A stretch of 64,000 bases of DNA from Lichenostomus cassidix (Eukaryota > Chordata > Aves > Passeriformes > Meliphagidae), in assembly GCA_008360975.2 (NCBI GenBank), contig CM039211.1, positions 700,038-764,037 of the forward strand, written 5' to 3'. The notes beneath the pieces were generated by a model. That model saw only the letters and a program-made list of their open reading frames with translations, searched no databases and was not told where the DNA came from. Both the position numbers and the translations under genes were made by a program. This document shows, in pieces, positions 10,740 to 19,423 of the stretch (within the stretch, counting starts at the first letter, position 1; each line of letters begins with the position of its first letter).

Positions 10740-11950
10740 TCATGTCACTTGGAGAAGGCCCTCCTGCAGCTCCTTCCTGAGTTTCTGACGAGTCTTCTCC
10801 ATCCTATCTTCTATTTTCTGGATGGCCTCTGACAGACTCGTTTCCACAGCTGCAATCCTTTCTTGTGTTGGGTCCTGCACAGTGTCTGCATAAACCCAGA
10901 GCCTCCTCACCAAGGTACTCACTGTTTCTTCCACGTAATTCCACATCATCCTTGCTAAGGCAGGGTGTGCTCTGGTGGTGCATGTCATGCCAGTTTCAGT
11001 CACATCACTGGAGTACATTTTACCATGTCAGGGCTCCTAATTGTTTGGTCATGGGAGAATATGATCTCTATCACTGCCAGTTCCCTCAGGCATTGAATCC
11101 CTTGCTCCATGGCCTTCCAGGGGTTTAGCTGCAGCTGGAGATCTTCTCAGCACAGCTATCTTTCCTTCACACTGCTTAAAAGCTGTGTCCACAGGCTGAG
11201 AGCTTCAGGGCCCCTTGTCATCCCTTGGTCAATACTTAAATCAAGGGACAGGTACCCCAAATGTCTCGCTTCAGTGCCATCCAGAATTGTGCCATCACCT
11301 GCAGCATCCCAGATTCGGACCATACAATTTAATAGAGTTTCATCAGGCTGTAGGGTGAAATCTTTAGTCAAGGTATGAAGGCTTTCTATGGACAGGACAG
11401 GAATCTATTGTATTCCAATGATTTCTGGCTCAGATTCCTGCGCTAGCTGTGAAGGTCCTGGCTGCCCATCATCACCCACTGGGTGAATGGATTTGGTTTT
11501 ATGTTTCCTTCTCTGAACAGGGGCAGTTATTATTAGTTTCAGCTCCCCACCTGTTTTAGCTCCAGCTGCAGTGATTGGGGTGTCTGCTGACTTATTCTCT
11601 TGCCCCTCTGGCTGTATCTTCTGCCCTACAGTATCTAGCAGTGAATGGTGAATGTTGGCCTGGGCCCAGCACATTGCAATGAGCTTCTTCTTTCCATTAG
11701 AGTTGTTACTGCAATTTTTCTTCACACGCTTCCCCACTTTGGCTAGATTCTGAATTTCTTCAGTATGGAGGTTCCAAGCTACGGGGTCAGAAAATTGATT
11801 CAGGGTCTGGCCTATGTCATCTCATACTCCACACCAGTTAGAATTTTCCACAACTGGGGCAGGTATCTGGGCAATCCCTCTGGAAATCTCAGCTCTTATT
11901 TTAGACAAGCTGGTCACTGCATAGAGGAGCCCTGCTTCATAACATAACTA
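10740..11950 (-). pseudogene. Gag region of the endogenous retrovirus
   Basis: Three minus-strand open pieces (11405-11737, 11156-11371, 10740-11018) lie upstream of protease and RT in gag position. The middle piece has NCMVRIWDAAGDGTILDG and a Trp-rich helical stretch similar to avian ERV gag as I remember it. Each piece ends in a stop or frameshift. No zinc knuckle (CX2CX4HX4C) was found, so the nucleocapsid part is decayed or lost. Confidence 0.65.
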
Positions 11951-12067
11951 GAAGTTGTTATCTTTGACAAATGGGGGAAACTGAACATTTGGAAAAGTTG
12001 ATGTGCCAGATCTGAAGGGGAAGAAGGAGATGAAGGGCTGGGAATTATCATGCCCTGCATTTCCCCA

Positions 12068-12133
12068 AACTGGAGGTAATTGCTAATACATCCTGTGTTT
12101 TTACCCTAACTGGGTGTAATTGTTATTACATCC
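12068..12133 (+). repeat. Two 26-bp direct repeats at the right edge of the retroviral insertion
   Basis: Imperfect copies at 12068-12093 and 12108-12133, both starting AACTGG and ending TACATCC, lie 10 bp before the start of module copy 2. They could be LTR or leader remnant, or mark the recombination junction. Confidence 0.7.
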
Positions 12134-12849
12134 CAAAAGAAAACTACCAAGGCCAGAATGCCAATTACCACTCACAAGAGCAAAACAAAGGACAGCACAA
12201 AATGGAAAAACTGAAGACCTTTGTCTGAAATCACCCGCAATTTTATTCTCGGTCAAATTCATTTCGGCCCTTCAAATGTTTTAAGGCAGCAGTCAGCAAT
12301 ACTTGAATAGCGTAAAATGTCAGATGCATGAGTGATGCACAGCTTTCTCAGCATTGCTGGTTGAGATAGAAGTATCTGTACACATAACAAACAGATGGAT
12401 ATTACCGTGAGCAGGAGGAAGTGGTGCTTTCTGCGGGGTCTTGTCAGAGCTGCTGGCGCTCGGCAGAGGAACGGGGCGCCTTCCCTTCCCAACCCTGTGA
12501 AACGCCTTTGGAGTCCTTGGGGTGCTGTGATCTCCAGGCACAGGGAGAAAAGAGAGACACAGCAAACACTCCATTCTGATTTTTCCCCACACTCTTCACC
12601 TCTGGTAAAATTCCATCTGCTTTAACACATTCGTGAGGAAACAGAGGCAGGCTGGAGCCACGGAGAAAATAAACACCAGGGATTCCAAGATTTCAGCCTC
12701 GCTCTCCTCACACGGGATGCAGCACTCAGCGGCACGGCCGGGCCGGCAAGGCGCTGTCAGGCCATCAGTCGGTCCCCCGCCGCTGGGACAGGAGGGCCAC
12801 CAGCGCTGCCCGAGTGTCGCTGCAGGGAGGAGCTCCCGCCCTGAGGGGC

Positions 12850-13426
12850 CGTGAGGGGACCGGCCTGGCCCCGCCCCTTCCCCCCCCCCCCCCCTCGGCC
12901 CCGCCCCTTCCAGCCTGGCCCCGCCCCTTCTCGCCTGGCCCCGCCCCTTCTCGCCGTGGCACCCAAACCGCCCCGAGGCTGAGGCTCCGCCCCCGAGCGC
13001 CGCCGACACCTCTCATTGGCTGCCGGCGTCCCCTCGCGCCCAACGCCACCTCCCCTTGCCTCGAGCCGTCGCCTCGTGCCCAACGCGCTCTCTCTCCCAT
13101 TGGCTGCACCTGCCGCTGTTGTTGTTATTGCTGTTAGAGTAAACAGCAGCGGGCGGCTGGCGCCTGTCACCTGTCGCGTCGGTCACCTCTGCCAGCCTCT
13201 GCCAGCCTCTGCCAGCCTCTGCGAGCCTCTGCCAGACTCTGCCAGCCTCTGCCAGCCTCTGCCAGACTCTGCCAGCCTCTGCCAGACTCTGCCAGACTCT
13301 GCCAGACTCTGCGAGCCCTTCTTTTCTCCTCCTACCCCTTGTCACCTCTTGCCACCTGTCCCCTGTCCCCTGTCCCCGGACACTTGCCGGAGCTCGATCG
13401 TCGCTCGCTCGGTCCCTGCCCGGACC
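12850..13426 (+). promoter_or_regulatory. Promoter and 5' UTR of the CDC25B-like pseudogene (copy 2)
   Basis: GC boxes at about 12866-12955, around a run of C at about 12880-12894, are followed by inverted CCAAT boxes at 13015-13019 and 13099-13103 with the same 84-bp spacing as copy 1. Nothing visible disables this promoter, so copy 2 may still be transcribed. Confidence 0.6.
13193..13312 (+). repeat. 12 x 10-bp tandem repeat in the 5' leader, copy 2
   Basis: Same 12 units in the same variant order as 1061-1180. Confidence 0.95.
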
Positions 13427-16246
13427 ATGTCACTGTGCGGCGGCCGCGGGCTGCCCGGGCTGCTGGCCATCTCGCCGCTGCCCTCGCCGGGCACGGCCCC
13501 GCTCACGCCGCTGGCGCTGGACAGGTGAGGGGGTGGCCGGGGGCCGGAGGGCTGCGGGAGCTTTGGCCACCCGCCCCACGCGGGACTCGCCCCACGGGAC
13601 ACGGCTGCCCCTTTGCGCGGCTCGGGGCTCGGCGCTGGGGCTCGGACGTGCCTTTGCAAAGGGGGCTCGGACGCTTTTGGGATGCCCTCCTTCGGCTCGT
13701 GCCCCCGCCCCAGGGCCAGGGGAACGAGGGGCCAGGGACAGCCGGGCCACTGACACATGCCCGTCCCGACCGCCCGCAGGCACAGCCCCAAGAGGCGCTA
13801 CAGGGGGCTGCCCATCCCGCTGCTGTGGGACACGCCGTCCCCGGAGCCGGTGGCCTCGCACTGTCGCCGGGACTCCATCTCCTCGCAGCCCACGCGTGCA
13901 GGTGAGGGATGGCGCTGCTCCGCCCCACAACCGTCGCCAACCGCCCCTTGGCGGGCCTGGCGTCGTGCAGGGAGTGCCGGACAGCGGGCAGGGATGTGGC
14001 GGGGGGCTTGGCCGAGGGGCTGGCGAGGGGCTGGAGGTGGGGGAGCTTGTGCGGGAGCGATGGGCGGGAGCCCAAAACCGCACTCGCCGGGGCTCAGCCA
14101 GGAGCCGCTCCGGCGGGGACCCTGCTCGGCGTGACACGCGACATTCCATGGGGACCGGTGCTGCCAGCGGCGGCGCCACCCTCCTGCTGGGGGACAGGAG
14201 CCCATCCTGCCCAGGGCCCTGCCAGGAGCCCGATCCCCACCCCGGCCTAGCGCTGCCCCTTGTTCCCGCAGGGTCGCGGCCGGACTGCCCTGTCCTGAAG
14301 GGCATCTCGCAGCTCCAGCTGCGCAGCGGCACAGGGCGGCGACGCCACAGGGAGCCCGAGGGTGATGATGATGATGAGGTGAGTGGGGCAGCGCGACCTC
14401 GAGGGGCAGGGCGGGGGCAGAGCGGTGCTGACGCCGTGTCCTCCCCCGCCGCAGGAGGGCTTTGTCCCCAGGAAGCTGCAGCGGCTGGGCCAGCGGAGCC
14501 CACTGCCCGCCGGCCACGGGGCTGCCGAGAGGAACCCCCTTGCCGAGAGCTCCCGGCGCACATCAGAGCTGCTGGTGAGAGAGGCTGCAGGGCTCGGGAG
14601 GGCACCGGGGATGGCTGATGCTGGGGCTGCACACACGGCAGCTGCCGCTGCAGCCTTGCCGGCTGTGCCTGTGGGACATGGATGGGCTTGGGGCTCACGG
14701 GGACAGCCCGTCTCCAAAGCTGGGAGGCACTGGGACGTGGATGGAGCTTGGCTATGGGATCCACCTGTGCCTGGGGTGGCAAGGAGGTGGCAGGACTTGT
14801 CCCCTTCACAATCTGCTCTGCCTCTCCCCCAAGTGCCCCCAGCTGCCGCCCCGACAGAGTGATGCCGCTGTGGCCCAGCGGACGGAGGAGCTGGTGAGCA
14901 CGCCAGTGACGAGCAAGGAGGAGGCAAAGCTGGTACGTGGCAGCCTTTGGCGGTGGCCCACAGAGCCTCACAATGGGAAGTGTGAGGCCGGAGCTCTCTG
15001 GGCTGGGGGCTGGTTGGTGAGCAAGAGCAGCCCAGGGCCCGTGGACTTGTCTCGGGCCAGGGCAGGGAGAGCCTTGCCCGCGGCCCTGCTGGTGCTGGGG
15101 ACTCGGCAGAGGCGCAGCCAGCAGCACGGGCTCTCCCCACAGCGTCCGGGGAAGCGCAGCCGCTGCCGGCAGCTCTTCCGCTCGCCCTCGGTGGCCGGCA
15201 GCGGCCCCAGGCCCGTCCTGAAGCGGCGACAGCCCTCGCACAGGGACAGCCCCGGCAAGGCCAAGCGGCAGAGGACGGCGGGCGGCAGCCCTGGCCAGGA
15301 GACGTCAGCGGAGCCGGTGGGTGACGGGCAAGGCGAGGGCCGAGAGCCAGCCTGGCTGCGGTGGCACTGCGCCGCGCCCCGGCTCTGCCAGCAAGCCTGC
15401 TGACGTCGGGGGCTGTCTGTGCTTGGTGCCTCGGCAGGGAGCGTGGCTGGAGCCTCGCAGCTGTGCCCAGCCCGAGGAGATGGAGAAGCTGCCGGCCAGC
15501 GATGAGCGGGAGCTCACTGGGGACTTCTACAAGGTAGAGCCGACGGTGGGCGGCAAGGACCCGGGCCTGAAGTACATCTCCTCTGCCACGGTAAGGGGTC
15601 TGCAGCCCCTCCCCAGTGAGGGAGGGATGGCACGGGGGGCACACTGGGCTGTGCCAGCCGCCCAGGCACGGCCGGATGGCGGCACGGGGCTGATGCCGTG
15701 GCCTTTGCCCGTGGCCTTTGCCAGGTGCAAGTTCGTGCGGGAGAAGGATCGCTCCTGCCACGAGTACCCGCAGCTGCAGCAGCCCGAGCTGTACGTGTTG
15801 AAGGGCGGCTACCGGGAGTTCTTCTTCCAGTTCCCGGTGAGTCCCCGGCCCGCGTCCCCTCGGGGCCAGGGGGTCCGTGCCGGGAGGGCAAGGAGCGGCG
15901 GGGCCCGGGGCGGTGGCGAGGGGCAGCTGTGGCTCTGAGCATCCTCACAGCTGTCGTGGCAGGGGGTGAGGGAGGCAGGGAGGGGATCTGCGGGGCTCTC
16001 GGGGGCTGCGCCGATCGGGAGTTTGTTCCGGGGGCGCTGCGTTTGTCCCGGGCTGGGGGCGGGCCGGGGGCTGCTCTGTGCTGCGGGGGCTGACGGGGCC
16101 GTGGCTTGCTGGGCCACTGCGAGCCCCGGGGCTATCGGCCCATGCACCACCCGGCGTTCAAGGAGGAGCTGCGCAAGTTCCGCGGGCGCTGCTGGCTCAG
16201 CGAGCGCGGCCGGCGGGAGCTCTTCAGCCGCGGGAGGCACCTGTGA
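13427..16246 (+). pseudogene. CDC25B-like copy 2: catalytic core deleted
   Basis: Exons 1-6 are intact: 13427-13524, 13780-13901, 14272-14378, 14455-14574, 14843-14932, 15143-15316. Exons 7 and 8 are fused in frame (15438-15590) by a 370-bp deletion that removed their intron. A second deletion of 780 bp, with AG shared at the break (15615-15616), removed exon 9 (DCRYPYEYEGGH in copy 1) and exon 10 (Cys-Arg loop). Exon 11 (15725-15836) survives, but splicing to it from exon 8 shifts the frame. The acceptor of the last exon (16112-16246) is TG instead of AG (A to T at 16110). Coding changes from copy 1 include Pro to Leu in the LKRR motif (where copy 2 looks ancestral) and Ser to Tyr in GDFYK. 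It cannot encode an active phosphatase; a truncated N-terminal product of about 290 or more residues is possible. Confidence 0.9.
15591..15724 (+). other. Residual 134-bp intron of copy 2, open and in frame
   Basis: After the 780-bp deletion, 134 bp remain between fused exon 7/8 and exon 11. They have GTAAGG at the start and TTTGCCAG at the end, so splicing looks possible. If the intron is kept, the frame stays open and joins exon 11 in its normal frame, reaching a stop at about 15936-15938. If it is spliced out, exon 11 is read out of frame. This length equals that of lost exon 10, probably by chance. Confidence 0.75.
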
Positions 16247-16416
16247 GCGCTCGGGGGTCCCGCAGCCCCGCCGGGGGAACGCTGCAGCTGCGAGCGGGTG
16301 AAGGCTTCTCTCGGCGGCATCGGATGCGCCTCGGCTCGCTCTGGCTTTCTGGGATGGTTTTGGGGCGGTAATTTAGTGTTAAGACCGGTTTTACACTTTT
16401 TTCTTGTTATATATAT

Positions 16417-16555
16417 TGTTGTGTTGGTTTATGGTTAGAAATATTGTTGTTCTTGTTCATGGTTATAAATATTTTTGTGTTTGTTCATAGTTATATATAC
16501 TTTCGTGTTCTTTCATGGCTATAAATATTTTGGTGTTTGTTTATTGTTACGATTG
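16417..16555 (+). repeat. 28-bp tandem repeat in 3' UTR, copy 2 (5 units)
   Basis: Five units (16417, 16445, 16473, 16501, 16529), one more than copy 1. The added unit is recognisable by TTCGTGTTC. Confidence 0.85.
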
Positions 16556-16573
16556 TTACTTACCTTCTTTATC

Positions 16574-16579
16574 AATAAA
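16574..16579 (+). terminator. Polyadenylation signal AATAAA, copy 2
   Basis: Conserved at the same position relative to the 28-bp repeats as in copy 1. Confidence 0.7.
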
Positions 16580-17399
16580 CTCGTATTGAAGGAGAACAAA
16601 TGCTGCTCCTGAGCTCTCACTGCCCACCGCAGGGCTCTGCAGGGATGGGTGCCCCTGATCCCGGGCTGGGGCACGGGCAGGCTGGGCTGGAGGCGTCTGG
16701 GGGCTTGGGGACAGCGAGAGATGGGGCGATGGCTTCCCTGTGGGACGTGGTGGCTTCCCCAGGAACAGGGTGGCTTAGGTAGCAAACATTGGCCCTTTGG
16801 CTGCTGTTCCTGCACGGTGGGGTGGCAGTGCAGGATGGTCCTGGACACCCCCTGGCAAGGGACCTCATTTCCAGGGCATGCTGGGCTTGGCAGGACTCCT
16901 GGGACACTTGGGGCGGGGACTTTCTGCCCCTTTCCCTGGGACTCCCCCAGCCAGGATACTCTGTTTTCTCGGATGCTCTTCTGAACTCTCCATCAGCCCT
17001 CAGGGCTGGGACACCAGGTTCTGAGGGGAGTCTGGGCTCAGGAGCATTCCCAGAGCTGTACAGCCCCATTTTGGGGGTCAGGGCTCAGCAGGACACCCAA
17101 GATCATGAAGCCCCTGTCGTGATTTCACCCTTTTTAAATGCCAGGCACCTACGACATCTGCTCTCTCTGCTGCTTTCTCCTGCTGTAGCTGTGCAGAGGA
17201 GAAGGGAAAATTCACACACATACACACAGGGCTCATTGGTTGAGTTAATGGACTGGGGGAGGACACACTCAAAAAGTGAAAAAACAGCCTGAAATCTTCA
17301 AGTTATAAATCTTCAAGTTATTGGTAACCTAACTCTAAACAGAGTCACAGTAGGCAAATGAACCTGCCACAACATGGGTCCTTGCCCACGAGGCACAGA

Positions 17400-17760
17400 C
17401 CTCCGAGTCGAGGCCAGGCTGTTCCATTTTGGGAGCAAGGCCTTTCTCTCTGCTGGGACTTCCACTGGATCACAGCTTCCTCCAGGCATCCACCTGCTCT
17501 GGCGTGGGCACCTCCCCACGGGCTGTGGGTGCATCTCTGCACCCCCGTGGACCCCATGGGCTGCAGGGGGACCACCTGCTCCCCCATGGTCATCACCACG
17601 GCCAGCAGAGAGATTTCAGCTCTGGCCTGGAGCACCTCCTCCCCCACCTTCTCCCTGACCTTGGTGTCTCCATGTTGTTTTCCCCTCACATTTTCTCACC
17701 TCCTCCTCCTCCTCTGTCTAAAAATAAGTGCATGCTCACATTGTTTTGATTTCTTCTTAA
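17400..17760. mobile_element. Probable dispersed avian repeat (LTR-type fragment)
   Basis: The stretch with CTCTGCACCCCCGTGGACC, CCATGGGCTGCAGGGGG and repeated clusters of CACCACGG resembles a GC-rich repeat common in bird genomes, as I remember it. No coding potential was recognised. Boundaries and family are uncertain. Confidence 0.35.
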
Positions 17761-18119
17761 ATATGTTTTCACATAAATATGTAACTAACATCCCTAATGG
17801 GCCCAGGCTTGGCCAGCAGCATTTCCATCATCTTCAGAGCCATCAGAGACTGGCTGTGCTGAACATAGTAAAAACTTCCAGAACATTCACACAGGACACA
17901 CAGGAGCCATTTTTGTGTCCCTCCCCACCCACTAACAAAAGCTGGGGTAAACAAAACTAACTCATTAACACAGGGGAACGTTTTCTCCCAACCCTTCAAT
18001 CACTCCTCCAGGCCTACCACAACAGCTTTTGAAGGGTTTAAAGTTCGTCTTAGATGCTAATGACAGCTTGCTGATGTTCTGGTCTAAGCAAAACCAACAC
18101 AGCCCCCAAATTCTGAGAC

Positions 18120-18345
18120 CCTTCTGTAGTGTTTCCTGCCCCTCTCCATGGGAACCCCAGGAAAACGATACACTTCTTGAGTGGGGCTGGGCTTGGCAGC
18201 ACCCCCAGGGCTTTAACATCTCATCCCTCTCCCTGGGACCCCCACAGCCACTCTACCCCTCTTTTCTCAGGGGGTCTTCTGGCCTTTGCAGGACCCCAGA
18301 GTAGTGAGAATCCTATTTTGGGTGACTGGGCTCAGTGGGACCCTG
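18120..18345 (+). repeat. Diverged relic of the module 3' flank
   Basis: GGCTGGGCTTGGCAG, TCCCTGGGACCCCCACAGCC and the following CTTTTCTCAGG match, with changes, 5887-5960 and 16887-16975. It lies 0.6 kb before a relic of the 5' flank (18900-19175), the order expected if a further module once stood here. Confidence 0.5.
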
Positions 18346-18899
18346 ATGGGGTGGCTGTTCTTAACACGAGGGTGCCCCAATCTCTCCCTGGCCAGTGGCC
18401 TCCCAGTGCCTTCTGCTTCAGTCACTCCTTGGTCGCCTGTCCCCCCTCTCCATTTCCCCAGATTCCTGAGGCGCTCATGTCACTCCAGGGCTCCCCAGGG
18501 GGCTTTTCCATGTGATCCCCAGAGACCCTTTCCCCGGCTGGTTGACCTTGGCCTGCTTCTTGCTGTTGGGCCTGCCTTGCCCTTGCTTTGCTTTGGGCCC
18601 CACAGGAGAATCCATCCATGGCCAAAATCCCCCTGGCTCCCCTTCTGCATCTCCTCAGCCCCCACCCATGTCCTGCTCCAGCCCAAGCTGCTGCCAACAG
18701 GCTCCTGGATCAGCTCCTTCCTCATGGATAATCCCTTTTGGAAACTCTTCAAGGAGCATCTGCACACACACAGCGCAAGAGGCAAGTCCTCAGTTAAAGA
18801 GAAGCTGTGTGTGTTTGCAGGGAGAATAACAAGGGGGCTGTGGGGTGCCAAGAAGGCCACTTAATCTGCCCCAAAACTGAGAATATAAAGCAGAAAGCA

Positions 18900-19175
18900 G
18901 CAGTGCCAATTGCCACTCACAAGAGCAAAACAAAGGACAGCACAAAATGGCAATACCAAGACCTTTATCTGAAATTACGTGCAATTTTATTCTTTGTCAA
19001 ATCTCCATTTGGCTCAAAATGTTTTAAGGCAGAAGTTGGCATTGCTTGAATAGCACAAAATGTCACAGACATGAAGCACAGTTTTCTCAGAATTCCTGGT
19101 TGAGATATGAATAAATACATATTTTTAAAAACACATGGAAATTCCTTGTGAGCAGAAGGAAGTGGTGCTTTCTCA
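18900..19175 (+). repeat. Diverged third copy of the module 5' flank
   Basis: GCCACTCACAAGAGCAAAAC, AAAGGACAGCACAAAATGG and AGGAAGTGGTGCTTTCT follow in the same order and spacing as in 1-290 and 12144-12432, with many substitutions. Homology stops at 19171-19176, just before an exon-like segment on the other strand. It is clearly older than copies 1 and 2. Confidence 0.8.
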
Positions 19176-19176
19176 C

Positions 19177-19313
19177 ATCCAAAGCTTCCAGCTGGATCTG
19201 CTTCTTGCTCACAGGTAGATCCTTTTCCTCAAGGTTCCTCTCCTCCAGGATATGGGCATCAAATTGTCCCTCTGAGCTACAGACAACATCATGCCTGGAT
19301 TTCCTGGAGTTTC
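19177..19313 (-). pseudogene. Exon-like open segment of unknown origin
   Basis: On the minus strand, CTCTTTCCAG is followed by 137 bp open in one frame and then GTGAGA. The frame includes HILEERNLEEKDLPVSKKQ and QIQLEALD, a charged, helix-prone sequence that looks like coding DNA rather than chance. It ends where the third 5'-flank copy begins, and that flank carries a minus-strand AATAAA. It may be the last exons of a gene lost or truncated here. I do not recognise the family. Confidence 0.35.
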
Positions 19314-19423
19314 TGGAAAGAGGTAAGGGAGGGATGCAAAATGATCCCCGAGCTACTGTGGGATGGGTGGCCAGGAAAAGCAGCTCAGGAATTAAGGTCA
19401 GATTATTGTCCTTCAGGTGCTAA

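Larger units (their letters stand above)
5961..12143 (-). mobile_element. Decayed endogenous retrovirus, minus strand, between the CDC25B-like copies
   Basis: On the minus strand the order gag, protease, reverse transcriptase/RNase H, integrase runs from about 11950 down to 7080. Every domain is broken by stops and frameshifts, so no functional product is expected. The element starts where copy 1 homology ends and stops where copy 2 begins. No matching LTR pair is visible. A TGTGAGAG at 5965 could be the outer edge of a 3' LTR; the 5' LTR seems missing, as if the element were 5'-truncated. No convincing env is seen. Family assignment (avian ERV with a retrovirus-type pol) rests on remembered similarity only. 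Confidence 0.88.
12144..16953 (+). repeat. Segmental duplication, module copy 2
   Basis: Position 12144 aligns with window position 1, and the match runs to 16953 (aligned with 5960). Differences are scattered single bases, small changes in tandem-repeat number, and two large deletions (370 bp and 780 bp) inside the gene. After 16953 the sequence differs from copy 1, which runs into the retrovirus. Confidence 0.95.

Noticed and set aside
13430..15241. A 603-codon open frame on the minus strand across CDC25B-like copy 2 (and a 575-codon one at 1385-3112)
   Set aside because: GC-rich exons have few stop codons on either strand. The frame has no splice logic, low-complexity Pro/Ser/Arg composition and resembles no family; the plus strand explains the region fully.
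17358..18864. Overlapping open frames of 190-200 codons between copy 2 and the relic flank
   Set aside because: They cover GC-rich dispersed repeat and flank-relic sequence, overlap in several frames and match no family.
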